Assembly (NCBI RefSeq): GCF_037543845.1
Contig: NZ_JBBIFX010000001.1
Location: forward strand, 310,001-374,000
Origin: Gymnodinialimonas ulvae
GTDB taxonomy: Bacteria > Pseudomonadota > Alphaproteobacteria > Rhodobacterales > Rhodobacteraceae
Length of the DNA: 64,000 bases
Direction of reading: 5' to 3'
The translations under genes and the position numbers were made by a program. Numbering within the stretch: position 1 is the stretch's first letter; the number at the start of each line of letters is the position of its first letter. The notes beneath the pieces are model-generated. The model saw only the letters and a list, made by a program, of their open reading frames with translations, searched no databases and was not told the DNA's origin. Of the stretch, positions 1 to 8,014 are shown piece after piece.

Positions 1-638
1 TTGGCCGCACCGGTCGAGGTCGGGATCATCGCCATCGCGGCGGCGCGGGCCCGGTACAAATCCTTGTGGCGACGGTCCAGCGTCGGTTGATCGCCGGTGT
101 AGGAATGGATCGTCGTCATGATCCCGCGCTCGATCCCGATGGCCTCGTTGAGCACTTTCACAAGCGGTGCCAGACAATTCGTCGTGCACGACCCATTCGA
201 TATCATCCGATCCTCGGCCCGCAGGTCGCGGTGGTTCACGCCGTAAACGATCGTCCGGTCGACATTGGTTGCGGGCGCCGAGATCAGCACCTTCTTCGCG
301 CCGCGCTCCAGATGCACGGCACTTTTCAGGCCGTCGTTGAACTTGCCGGTGCACTCAAGGACCACATCGCAGCCCTCCCAATCCAGCTCTTCGGGCTCAT
401 AGGTCGAAAACACCTTCATCGGCCCACGGCCAAGGTCCATCGTGTCGCCCTCGACCCGAACCTCGCCGGGGAAGCGGCCATGCACGCTGTCGTAGCGCAG
501 CAGATGCGCGTTGGTCTCGATCGGCCCGGTGGCGTTGATCTTCACGACCTGCACATCGTTGCGCGCGCTTTCCGCGATATGGGCGAGCGTTGCGCGGCCG
601 ATGCGGCCAAACCCGTTGATGCCGAGTGTGATGGTCAT
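1..638 (-). CDS. gap: glyceraldehyde-3-phosphate dehydrogenase (5' part; 3' end lies outside the window)
   Basis: Converts glyceraldehyde-3-phosphate to 1,3-bisphosphoglycerate in glycolysis, or the reverse in gluconeogenesis. About 212 residues are visible. The Rossmann motif GINGFGRIGR is at residues 6-15, the catalytic Cys151 is in SNGSCTTNC, and the partner His is at 178 (TTIHSYTGDQ). The ATG at 638 follows AGGAGG at a good distance. Residues 34-38 read INATG where NAD-specific enzymes usually have an Asp after the Asn (the Asp32 position of the Bacillus enzyme), so NADP use or dual cofactor use is possible; this is inference. tkt lies further along on the same strand with a DUF808 gene between them, a common carbon-metabolism neighbourhood in this family. 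Two LacI-type palindromes sit about 80-125 bases upstream. Confidence 0.96.
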   Translation of the reverse strand, partial: MTITLGINGFGRIGRATLAHIAESARNDVQVVKINATGPIETNAHLLRYDSVHGRFPGEVRVEGDTMDLGRGPMKVFSTYEPEELDWEGCDVVLECTGKFNDGLKSAVHLERGAKKVLISAPATNVDRTIVYGVNHRDLRAEDRMISNGSCTTNCLAPLVKVLNEAIGIERGIMTTIHSYTGDQPTLDRRHKDLYRARAAAMAMIPTSTGAA

Positions 639-1053
639 GTGATGGCCTCCTGATGCGTTCTCCCTTGGATAGGAGCAGACACCGAGTCGTTAAAGAAAAA
701 AACGGTGGTTTTTCGGTGTGTTAGCGTAAACGGTTGCGCAAACATTGGGTGGGAGCGCTAACAGAACGCGACAGTCGCCGCCGCGCGCGCCCATTGTTCA
801 GCGCCCCACGCCGGTCATCGCGATCCGCGGCTATCCGCGGCTGACCGCGCGCGCAGATCGCACGAACCGGCTGGGAACCTTCCCGCGCCCGGGCCGTTGT
901 TTCCGGGGTGGTGGCCATGGTCACCGACCCGCCCCTTGCCACCCGGCACCCAGTTTTCCCCGTGGTTTTCCCCGTGGAGGCGTGCGGAAAGGCCGGTGAC
1001 GCCCCGCCCGAGACGGTATATTGCGGGGGGCACAAGCATGTGGAGGCAATGAG
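639..1053. other. divergent intergenic region between gap and the DUF808 gene
   Basis: A stretch of 415 bases with no credible gene. Next to gap it holds the gap ribosome site, an A-rich run near 690-702 and the palindromes at 719-763. Near 831-850 there is a short direct repeat of ATCCGCGGCT. Near 953-976 the 12-mer GTTTTCCCCGTG occurs twice in tandem. The long open frames that cross this region run antisense to DUF808 and have no protein-like composition. Confidence 0.6.
719..763. promoter_or_regulatory. pair of LacI-type operator-like palindromes upstream of gap
   Basis: Two imperfect copies of the palindrome TGTTAGCGCTAACA lie at 719-732 (11 of 14 match) and 750-763 (12 of 14). Their centres are 31 bases apart, about three helical turns. 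A third small palindrome, TTGCGCAA, lies between them. The shape is typical of LacI-family operators. In Rhodobacterales the LacI-family regulator CceR controls central carbon genes, and I recall a similar site, but this is unverified. Assignment to gap is by proximity. Confidence 0.5.
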
Positions 1054-2028
1054 ATGAGCGGACTTCTGGCGCTTCTCGATGATGTGGCGGCCATCGCCAA
1101 GGTGGCGGCGGCGTCGGTCGATGATGTGATTGCGCAGGCCGGCAAGGCAGGCGCGAAGGCGGCGGGTGCGGTGATTGATGATGCTGCCGTGACGCCGAAA
1201 TACGTCCACGGCTTCGAGGCCCGGCGCGAATTGCCCATCGTGTGGAAAATCGCGCGGGCGTCGATCTTCAACAAGCTTGTCATCCTGTTGCCTGCGGCGT
1301 TGATCCTGTCGGTTTTCGCGCCCTGGCTGATCCCGGTGTTCCTGATCTTCGGTGGCGCCTATCTGTGTTTCGAGGGGGCCGAAAAGGTTCACCATTGGCT
1401 CTCGCCCAAGCATCACGATGTCCAAGAGGCCGTCGCCAAGAAGATGTCCGCCGAGGACAGCGCGCGTCTGGAAGAGCAGAAAGTGAAGGGCGCGATCAAG
1501 ACCGATTTTATCCTGTCGGCCGAGATCATGACCATCGCGCTGGCCGCGTTGGAAACGGATTCGCTCTGGTTCCGGGGCGCGGCCCTGGCCGTGGTCGCGG
1601 TTGGCATCACGGCGCTGGTCTATGGCGCGGTGGCGTTGATCGTGAAGGCCGATGACGTGGGCCTGCACATGGCGTCGAACGGACGTCTGGGCACAACGCA
1701 AAAGATCGGCGCGGCCATCGTGCGCGGCATGCCGACCTTCCTCAAGGTGCTGACCTTCGTGGGCACGCTTGCGATGCTCTGGGTCGGCGGCTCGATCATC
1801 GTGCATGCGGTGGCCGAGATGGGCTGGCACGGCCCCGAGGATTGGGTGAAGACCGTCGCCAAAAATCTCGCCGGCGAAGAGGGCTTCGGCAATTGGCTCG
1901 TGAAGGCCGTGATCGACGGCATCGGCGGGCTCGTCGTGGGCCTCGCGTTGATCCCGGTCGTCACCAAAGTCCTCATGCCCGCGCTGCGCGCTGTTGGCCT
2001 GGGCGGCAAGGCAAAAGAGGCGCATTAA
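1054..2028 (+). CDS. DUF808 (YedI-like) inner-membrane protein
   Basis: A 324-residue membrane protein of the DUF808/YedI family. The N-terminus MSGLLALLDDVAAIAK and the stretch near residues 50-115 (VHGFEARRELPIVWKIARAS, then a hydrophobic hairpin and the FEGAEKVHHW motif) are characteristic. There are about six hydrophobic segments, including two in the C-terminal third. The ATG at 1054 is preceded by GGAGG at 1042-1046; a TTG further upstream in frame is unlikely to be the start. The molecular role of the family is not established. It stands alone on this strand between gap and tkt, which are both on the other strand, so it is probably transcribed by itself. Confidence 0.85.
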   Translation: MSGLLALLDDVAAIAKVAAASVDDVIAQAGKAGAKAAGAVIDDAAVTPKYVHGFEARRELPIVWKIARASIFNKLVILLPAALILSVFAPWLIPVFLIFGGAYLCFEGAEKVHHWLSPKHHDVQEAVAKKMSAEDSARLEEQKVKGAIKTDFILSAEIMTIALAALETDSLWFRGAALAVVAVGITALVYGAVALIVKADDVGLHMASNGRLGTTQKIGAAIVRGMPTFLKVLTFVGTLAMLWVGGSIIVHAVAEMGWHGPEDWVKTVAKNLAGEEGFGNWLVKAVIDGIGGLVVGLALIPVVTKVLMPALRAVGLGGKAKEAH

Positions 2029-2108
2029 CGCGGCTCTCTGCGCACAAGGTCACTAACAAGACCTTAACGAAAACCGCATTATCCAGCCTTTCCAATGGCA
2101 TGACCCCC

Positions 2109-2126
2109 GGTTGCAACCTTGCAACC
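2109..2126. repeat. perfect palindrome GGTTGCAA-CC-TTGCAACC
   Basis: An 18-base perfect inverted repeat with 8-base arms and a 2-base centre, in the gap between the convergent DUF808 and tkt genes. The same arms recur at 17910-17927 upstream of alr. It could be a protein-binding site; there is no T-run to make it a terminator. Confidence 0.55.
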
Positions 2127-2134
2127 GGGCGCGT

Positions 2135-2182
2135 CCCTGTCTTCCTTGTTTCAAAAATACTCCCGCCGGAGGCTGGCGCTCC
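2135..2182 (-). repeat. dispersed intergenic element, copy 1 (reverse orientation)
   Basis: Read on the minus strand: a GC-rich part (GGAGCGCCAGCCTCC) followed by the tail GGGAGTATTTTTGAAACAAG, then GAAG. The tail closely matches the copies at 15995 and 40682. It lies just 3' of tkt in tkt's own direction, the usual position of this family. Confidence 0.7.
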
Positions 2183-2242
2183 ACCGGCCGCGCGCGGGCG
2201 CTCGGGGCGGCGTGCGGCCCCCTCAACGCGCGCCCGGACCCA

Positions 2243-4261
2243 TCACTTCAAAAGCGATTTCACCTTCGCCGCCACAGCCTCCGCCGTGATCCCGAAATGG
2301 GCGTACAATTCCCCTGCAGGCGCCGACGCCCCGAAATCATGCATGCCGACAAAGCCCGACTTCTCGCGCTTGCCACGCTCGCCGTAAAGCCATCGGTCCC
2401 AACCGAACCGGATCGCGGCCTCCACCGCCACGCGCACCGGCCCGCCCGGCAGCACCCGCTTGCGATACCGCTCGTCGGTTTCCTCGAACAATTCCCAACA
2501 CGGCATCGACACGACCCGCGTCCCGATCCCCTCGGCCTGCAACAGATCCCGCGCTTCCATCGCAATCGCCACCTCGGATCCCGTCGCCATCAAGATCGCC
2601 TGACGTTTCCCGTCTGAATCGGCCAGCACATAGGCGCCTTGCTCGGTCAGGTTCTTCGTCTTGTGCTCGGTCCGGAGCGTCGGCAACCCCTGCCGCGACA
2701 GCGCCAGCGTCGACGGCGTCTCGCGCGACGTCAACGCAATCTCCCACGCCTCCGCCGTTTCCACCGCATCGGCAGGGCGGAACACGTTCATGTTCGGCGT
2801 CGCGCGCAACATCGCCAGATGCTCCACCGGCTGGTGCGTCGGGCCATCCTCGCCCACACCGATGCTGTCATGGGTCATCACATAGACCGGCGCGATCTTC
2901 ATCAACGCCGACAACCGCATTGCAGGCCGCGCATAATCGGTGAAGGTAAAGAACGTGCCGCCATAGGGCTTCACGCCGCCATGCAACGCCATCCCGTTCA
3001 TCGCCGCCGCCATCGCATGTTCGCGGATGCCGTAATGGATATGGCGGCCCTTGCGATCGTCGGGCGTGAACGTGCCCAGGTCCGGCGTATTGGTCAGGTT
3101 CGAACCGGTCAGGTCCGCCGATCCGCCAAGCGTCTCGGGCACCACGCCGTTGATCACTTCCAACGCCATCTGGCTCGCCTTGCGGGTCGCGACCTTGGGC
3201 TGCTCTTCGGAGACCTGCTTTTTCAACGCCTTGATCGCCGCCGACAGCTTCTTGGGCATTTCACCCGCAAAGGCCCGCTCGAACTCCGCCTTCTTGCCTG
3301 CGGAAAGGGCGTCAAAACCGGCCTGCCACTCGGCATGGGCCGAAGCCCCCCTGGCGCCAACCGCTTCCCACCAGGCCTTCAGATCGGCGGGGATCTCGAA
3401 CGCGCCATGGCTCCAGCCGTAGGCCGCCTTGGTATCGGCGACCAGCTGCGGATCGGTCAGGGCACCGTGGCCCTTGGCGGTGTCCTGCGCGCTTGATCCG
3501 ATGGCGATATGCGTCTTGCAGGCGATCATCGCGGGCCGCTTGGAGGCCTTGGCCTCGGTCAACGCCCGGTCGATGTCGTCCGCGTCATGGCCGTCGCAGT
3601 CGAACACATCCCAACCCGACGCCGCAAAGCGCGCCTTCTGATCGGTCACATCCGACATCGCCACGTTGCCGTCGATGGTGATGCCGTTGTCGTCCCACAT
3701 CACGATCAGGCGGCTCAATTCCTGCCGACCGGCCAGCGCGATCGCCTCCTGGCTGATGCCCTCCATCAAGCAGCCATCGCCCACGATGCAATAGGTGTGG
3801 TGGTCGATGACGCGCTTGCCCCAGCGCGCGCGCAGGCTTTCCTCGGCCATAGCGAACCCCACCGCATTGGCAATGCCTTGCCCCAGCGGGCCGGTCGTCG
3901 TCTCGACGCCGGGCACATGGCCGTATTCCGGGTGGCCTGCGGTGATCGACCCCAATTGCCGGAAATTCTTCACCTGCTCCAGCGTCATCGCCTTATACCC
4001 CGTCAGGTACAAAAGCGCATAGATCAACATCGAGCCGTGCCCCGCCGACAGGATAAAGCGATCCCGGTTCGGCCAATCCGGCGCGCTCGCGTCAAAGCTG
4101 AGATGTTTGTCAAACAGAACCGTCGCCACATCGGCCATGCCCATCGGCATCCCGGAATGGCCCGAATTCGCCGCCGCCACGGCATCGAGCGTCAGCGTGC
4201 GGATGCAGGCGGCGCGCGCCCAATGGTCGGGATTGCGGGCGGCGAGGGCGGCGATATCCAT
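2243..4261 (-). CDS. tkt: transketolase
   Basis: A 672-residue thiamine-diphosphate enzyme that transfers two-carbon ketol units in the pentose-phosphate pathway. The N-terminus RTLTLDAVAAANSGHSG is typical. The ThDP signature GDGCLMEGISQEA lies near residues 155-170. The pyrimidine-domain motif HYGIREHAMAAAMNG, which holds the catalytic Glu, lies near 410. Length is normal for the family. The start at 4261 begins MDIAALAARNPDHW; the frame stays open far upstream but that sequence is not protein-like. It is divergent from the coiled-coil/zapA pair, and gap lies beyond it on the same strand, an arrangement common in Rhodobacterales. Confidence 0.97.
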   Translation of the reverse strand: MDIAALAARNPDHWARAACIRTLTLDAVAAANSGHSGMPMGMADVATVLFDKHLSFDASAPDWPNRDRFILSAGHGSMLIYALLYLTGYKAMTLEQVKNFRQLGSITAGHPEYGHVPGVETTTGPLGQGIANAVGFAMAEESLRARWGKRVIDHHTYCIVGDGCLMEGISQEAIALAGRQELSRLIVMWDDNGITIDGNVAMSDVTDQKARFAASGWDVFDCDGHDADDIDRALTEAKASKRPAMIACKTHIAIGSSAQDTAKGHGALTDPQLVADTKAAYGWSHGAFEIPADLKAWWEAVGARGASAHAEWQAGFDALSAGKKAEFERAFAGEMPKKLSAAIKALKKQVSEEQPKVATRKASQMALEVINGVVPETLGGSADLTGSNLTNTPDLGTFTPDDRKGRHIHYGIREHAMAAAMNGMALHGGVKPYGGTFFTFTDYARPAMRLSALMKIAPVYVMTHDSIGVGEDGPTHQPVEHLAMLRATPNMNVFRPADAVETAEAWEIALTSRETPSTLALSRQGLPTLRTEHKTKNLTEQGAYVLADSDGKRQAILMATGSEVAIAMEARDLLQAEGIGTRVVSMPCWELFEETDERYRKRVLPGGPVRVAVEAAIRFGWDRWLYGERGKREKSGFVGMHDFGASAPAGELYAHFGITAEAVAAKVKSLLK

Positions 4262-4572
4262 GGTGCGGGCATTCCTTTTGGCAGCAACGGGCGCGGGGCC
4301 GTCCCCGCAAACTCGCCAGCGTGATAGCACCGCGCCGCGCGAGTGCAAGGTGATGCACCGTCGGATCGTGGCTGAATTCAGCGTATTTTGGCGGGTGGGG
4401 TGTGGAAAACCTTGCAAATCGGCGCGGTTTGACCCCCAAATGTAGATGTGCCACAGGCAGGGCACGCAATCGGTGCGTATCAGACCGGGATCGACCCGGC
4501 AGGCATCGTGGCAATCGAGGCAAGTGTGCGGCGCCCGTAAGGGTCTGCGACGACGAGGGGGCAAAGGCGGCG

Positions 4573-5466
4573 ATGGGCGACAGTGCCGAGTTCGAAAAAC
4601 TGACGGAATTGGAGGCGCGCCTTGCAACCGCGCTCGACCGGATCGCATCGGGTCAGGCGGCCCTTGTGCGGGCGGCGGACGCTGCGCCGGATGTTGGCGC
4701 AGTGCAATCGGCCCGCGAGGAGGCCGAAGCGCGCGCCAGTGAATTGTCCGAACGTGTCGGCATGCTGGAATCGCAATTGGCCGAGACGCAGGACGCATTG
4801 CGCGAGACGACCGCCGATCTTGCCAGCGCGCGCTCCGATCTGGAGACCGCAACCGCGCCCACGGAGGCCGCGCCGGATATGTCGGCTTTGGCCGACCTGG
4901 AAGCGCGGCTGGCCGAGGCGGAGGCCTCGCGCACCCTGGCGCAGGACCTGCTGACGCAGCGCGAAGCGGAATTGGCGGAGAAGGACGCGGCCTTGACGCA
5001 GGCGCGCGCCGAGGTGTCGGCCACTGCATCGCAGGAACCGGTCGCGACGGGCGCATCTTTCGATGACGAGGATGACCCGGATACCGAGGATATGGAAAAG
5101 GCGCTTGTGATCATGACCCGCCGCGTGGAGCGCGCCCGCGCCGAGCGTGACGAGGCGCGCATCGCCTGCGACCGTGCGGTCGATATCGCCGATGAATTGC
5201 GCGAAGCGATGGGCCAGACCCCCGACGAGCGCGTGTTGGAATTGCGCGCCCAGTTGCGGATGATGAAAACCCGCGCCGAAGACCTCGCCGCACAGCTCGC
5301 CATCGTCAACAGCGGCGCGGATGCCGCCGAGGTCGAACAGGGTCTGGTGTCGGAACTGGAAGCGTTGCGCCAATTGCGCGCGGCGGATGCCGCCGAGTTG
5401 GACCGGATCATTGCAGATGTGGAATCCGGCCCCCCTGCGGCCGGCGGAGGAAGCGCCCATGCCTGA
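4573..5466 (+). CDS. Ala/Glu-rich coiled-coil protein upstream of zapA
   Basis: A 297-residue soluble protein, almost entirely alpha-helical, with heptad-like runs rich in Ala, Glu, Leu and Arg (for example LEARLAEAEASRTLAQDLLT). The acidic patch DDEDDPDTEDMEKAL near residues 160-175 breaks the coiled coil. The ATG at 4573 begins MGDSAEFEKLTELEARL; upstream in-frame sequence is Arg-rich and not credible. Its stop overlaps the zapA start by eight bases, so the two are almost certainly cotranscribed and translationally coupled. That points to a role near the divisome, but this is inference. I recognise no named domain. Confidence 0.8.
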   Translation: MGDSAEFEKLTELEARLATALDRIASGQAALVRAADAAPDVGAVQSAREEAEARASELSERVGMLESQLAETQDALRETTADLASARSDLETATAPTEAAPDMSALADLEARLAEAEASRTLAQDLLTQREAELAEKDAALTQARAEVSATASQEPVATGASFDDEDDPDTEDMEKALVIMTRRVERARAERDEARIACDRAVDIADELREAMGQTPDERVLELRAQLRMMKTRAEDLAAQLAIVNSGADAAEVEQGLVSELEALRQLRAADAAELDRIIADVESGPPAAGGGSAHA

Positions 5467-5887
5467 GGTTGATATCGAAATCGGAGGCCGCGCGTTCAGC
5501 GTCGCCTGCCAGGAGGGCGAGGAACGCTACCTGCACGCGGCGGCCAAGATGCTGGACACCGAAGCGGCTGTGGTGCTGGGGCAGATCGGGCGGATGCCGC
5601 CGGAGCGGATGCTGTTGATGGCGGGGCTGATGCTGGCCGACAAGACGGCGGCGCTTGAGGATGATCTGCGCGGGCTGCAAGACCGGATCACGACGCAGGA
5701 CAAGGCCCTGCGCTCGGCGGAGGAACGGCTGGCCGACCGCGCGCGCCGGATCTCTGAATTGCAGGAGGCCGGGCCACGCACGGAACTGCCCGATGCCCTG
5801 ACCGATGGTCTGGCGGAATTGACGGCCCGCGCGGAGGCCATGGCCAATGCAATGGAAGCGGCGGCCTCGGACGAGAAACCGGCCTAG
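5459..5887 (+). CDS. zapA: cell division protein ZapA
   Basis: A 142-residue ZapA-family protein that in other bacteria binds FtsZ and bundles its filaments at the division ring. The N-terminal domain MPEVDIEIGGRAFSVACQ and the EERYLHAAAKMLD motif (near residues 20-34) are diagnostic. The RMLLMAGLMLADKTAALEDD segment leads into a C-terminal coiled coil to about residue 105. The start overlaps the end of the coiled-coil gene, so expression is coupled. The C-terminal extension after residue 105 is longer than in short ZapA proteins, as is often so in alphaproteobacteria. Confidence 0.9.
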   Translation: MPEVDIEIGGRAFSVACQEGEERYLHAAAKMLDTEAAVVLGQIGRMPPERMLLMAGLMLADKTAALEDDLRGLQDRITTQDKALRSAEERLADRARRISELQEAGPRTELPDALTDGLAELTARAEAMANAMEAAASDEKPA

Positions 5888-5888
5888 A

Positions 5889-6554
5889 TCACAGCAGCGC
5901 AGGGGCCAGCAAACGCGCGGCCTCGGCCCGCGGATCGGCCAGTTTGCTGCGATCTTCCCCGGGATAGAACCGCGCCCGCGTGGCCGTGTGCATCGGCGCG
6001 GGCCGCAGCAGATGCACGTTCAGCGGCGCCTTCACGCTCTCGGCCTGCCAGCACTGCACCAGCGCACGTTGCGCGGCCTTCGACATCGCATAGGCCCCGG
6101 CGAATTTCTCGTCCCAATCGTCATCGAAGAACACCGCCTGCGGCGCATCCGAGGGCAGGATCAGCGGCTCGATATTCGTCAGCAGGCGCGAAAACGCCCG
6201 GATGTTCGCAGCGATCACCTTGTCGAGGTCCTTGGCCTGAATATGCGGCGCAGGCGTCAGCGCGGTGACATGGATCATCGCGTGCACCCAGATGTCGGCC
6301 CGGCCCCAGCGGTCATGGAGCGACCGGCACAGATGCGCGATCGCGTCATCATCGGTCAGGTCCATCTTCGCAAGCGTGGCTTGCCCGCCCGCCGCCTTGA
6401 TCCGGTCATCAAGCTCCTCCAGCCCGCCAATGGTGCGGGCGACGGCGACGACATGGGCGCCCTGCGCGGCCAGCCATTCGGCGGACGCGGCCCCAAGCCC
6501 GCGGGAGGCTCCGGTGACAAGGGCGATACGGTTTTCAAGCGGCTTTTGGGTCAT
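5889..6554 (-). CDS. short-chain dehydrogenase/reductase (SDR), atypical active site
   Basis: A 221-residue SDR with the NAD(P)-binding TGASRGLG motif near residues 14-21, the structural Asn in IAANIRA and the catalytic pair Tyr/Lys in YAMSK. The catalytic Ser that normally lies about 13 residues before the Tyr is not there: the equivalent stretch reads AVFFDDDWDEKFAGAY. Enzyme activity is therefore uncertain, or chemistry is altered. Substrate unknown. The stop is one base past the zapA stop on the other strand, so the two genes converge without a spacer. Confidence 0.85.
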   Translation of the reverse strand: MTQKPLENRIALVTGASRGLGAASAEWLAAQGAHVVAVARTIGGLEELDDRIKAAGGQATLAKMDLTDDDAIAHLCRSLHDRWGRADIWVHAMIHVTALTPAPHIQAKDLDKVIAANIRAFSRLLTNIEPLILPSDAPQAVFFDDDWDEKFAGAYAMSKAAQRALVQCWQAESVKAPLNVHLLRPAPMHTATRARFYPGEDRSKLADPRAEAARLLAPALL

Positions 6555-6604
6555 GGCGGGGGCATAGCCCGCGGGCCGCGCAAAGCGCAAGAGCGCGCGA
6601 TCTG

Positions 6605-6633
6605 TTGACTTCGCCGCGCCGCAGAGGAATACC
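6605..6633 (+). promoter_or_regulatory. possible promoter for bioY
   Basis: TTGACT at 6605-6610 and, after 17 bases, AATACC at 6628-6633. The -35 is good and the -10 is poor. It lies about 50 bases before the bioY start. No BioR-type TTATxxATAA palindrome is seen here. Confidence 0.35.
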
Positions 6634-6684
6634 ATCAGGCAACAGGCGTCCACACGCCACCCAAAGGGACAAGGAGCCACAGAT

Positions 6685-7287
6685 ATGGGCCGGGACATGA
6701 CACTTCTTTCCGCAACGCTTGGGCAGGAGGGCTTGCTGCGCAAAGCGCTGCTGGTCATTGGTGGCTCGCTCTTCATCGCGCTGGCCGCAAAGATCTCGGT
6801 GCCGATGCTGCCCGTGCCGATGACGTTGCAGACCTTGGCGATCCTCATGGTCGGCTTCGCCTACGGCTCGCGCCTCGGTGCGGTGACGCTCCTGGCTTAC
6901 CTCGCGCAGGGCGCGATGGGCCTGCCGGTGTTCACGCCCACCACGGCGCTTGGCGTCGCGGCCTTCGTTGGGCCGACCGCAGGTTTCCTCATCGGCTTTG
7001 TGTTCATGGCATGGGCCGCCGGTTGGGCCGCGGAACGGGGCCTCGCCAAGGGTTTCCTCGGCACCGCGATGAGCGCCGTCGTGATCTCGGCTCTGCTGTA
7101 TGTCCCGGGCATCGCCTGGCCGATGGTCCTCGGTAGCGTCATCGGGATCGAAGGCGGCTGGCTCGCGCAAGGCGTTGGCTACTACTGGGCCTATTTCATC
7201 TCGCCGTTCCTCGCGGGTGACGCGGTGAAGGCCGTCGTCGCCGCGCTGATCGTGACGGGGGCCTGGGCCGCGCTGTCGCGCCGCTAA
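6685..7287 (+). CDS. bioY: biotin transporter BioY
   Basis: A 200-residue membrane protein, the substrate-binding S component for biotin uptake. About six hydrophobic segments are present. Family motifs include KISVPMLPVPMTLQTLAI near residues 36-53, LAQGAMGLPVF near 75 and GPTAGFLIGF near 95. AAGGAG seven bases upstream supports the start at 6685; a second Met four codons on is possible. No bioM/bioN or biotin synthesis genes are near, so it acts alone or with distant ECF modules. A strong terminator follows. Confidence 0.93.
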   Translation: MGRDMTLLSATLGQEGLLRKALLVIGGSLFIALAAKISVPMLPVPMTLQTLAILMVGFAYGSRLGAVTLLAYLAQGAMGLPVFTPTTALGVAAFVGPTAGFLIGFVFMAWAAGWAAERGLAKGFLGTAMSAVVISALLYVPGIAWPMVLGSVIGIEGGWLAQGVGYYWAYFISPFLAGDAVKAVVAALIVTGAWAALSRR

Positions 7288-7313
7288 GCCACGCCACGCA
7301 CGTTCCATCCACG

Positions 7314-7348
7314 CGCGCCGCCCCGGCAACCGGGCGGCGCGTTTTCGT
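7314..7348 (+). terminator. rho-independent terminator of bioY
   Basis: A perfect 10-base stem CGCGCCGCCC / GGGCGGCGCG (7314-7323 and 7332-7341) with an 8-base loop, followed by TTTTCGTTT. Confidence 0.85.
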
Positions 7349-7396
7349 TTGTCGGGGGAGGGGCCCAAAGCAGGGCAGGTGCGCATACCGCGCGGC

Positions 7397-8014
7397 TCAC
7401 GCCTTGAGGTGCTTGACCATCTCTTCGCAGCCCATGACCTCGTAGAGATCAAGGATATCTCCGGCCCGCATCCCGTCGCGTTGGGCGGCAAAAAACGGGT
7501 GCTTCTCGTCAGTAATCCAGTACAGAGGCGTGCGCCCGTCGGAATAGGGCACCAGCGTCCCCTTGGTCAGGAGCGGCCCTGAAATCGGCGGCACCTGCGT
7601 ATAGAGCCAGGACAATTGCTCGCCCAGGGTCTGCGCCTCGCCGCGCGCCTGAAGCGAGCGGAACCGGGCGTGGTGGCCAGACGACAAACTGGCCCAGACC
7701 CCCAGAAACACTTCGCTTTCAGTCCCGATCACCGGGATCGGCAGGAACGCCCGCACCAGGAAATTGCCGTCCCGCCGCGCGTAACTCTGGGTCAGCATTT
7801 CCATGTAGCCCAACTCGAACGTCTCATCGTCCTTGGCGTCTGGCGGGTTTTTCCACCCGAACGGCGCCTCGGGCCGAACGGCCCCATCGGCGGCGCGCAG
7901 AACCGTGCCGCAGCAGGTACATTGATAGGCGCGGTCGGTCAGACGGCGGGCCAGCTCCGCCTCCGGCAGTGCCGGGGCAGGGGGGCGGGTCCGACGGAAC
8001 AGCTTGCCGATCAT
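7397..8014 (-). CDS. DUF2199 domain protein
   Basis: A 205-residue soluble protein. An N-terminal CTCCG near residues 33-37 resembles a half zinc site. The core FLPIPVIGTESEVFLGVWAS near residues 93-112 and the C-terminal HPFFAAQRDGMRAGDILDL fit the DUF2199 family as I know it. Function unknown. Its ATG overlaps the purF stop in an ATGA, so it is translationally coupled to purF and probably cotranscribed; nothing else links it to purine synthesis. Confidence 0.75.
   Translation of the reverse strand: MIGKLFRRTRPPAPALPEAELARRLTDRAYQCTCCGTVLRAADGAVRPEAPFGWKNPPDAKDDETFELGYMEMLTQSYARRDGNFLVRAFLPIPVIGTESEVFLGVWASLSSGHHARFRSLQARGEAQTLGEQLSWLYTQVPPISGPLLTKGTLVPYSDGRTPLYWITDEKHPFFAAQRDGMRAGDILDLYEVMGCEEMVKHLKA

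Noticed and set aside
721..2025. Long minus-strand open frame antisense to the DUF808 gene
   Set aside because: Composition is His/Arg/Asp-rich without domain sense, and it mirrors the codon pattern of a clear DUF808 protein.
4262..5056. N-terminal extension of transketolase
   Set aside because: The frame stays open upstream, but it is Pro/Arg-rich, overlaps the coiled-coil gene and is not part of the transketolase family.
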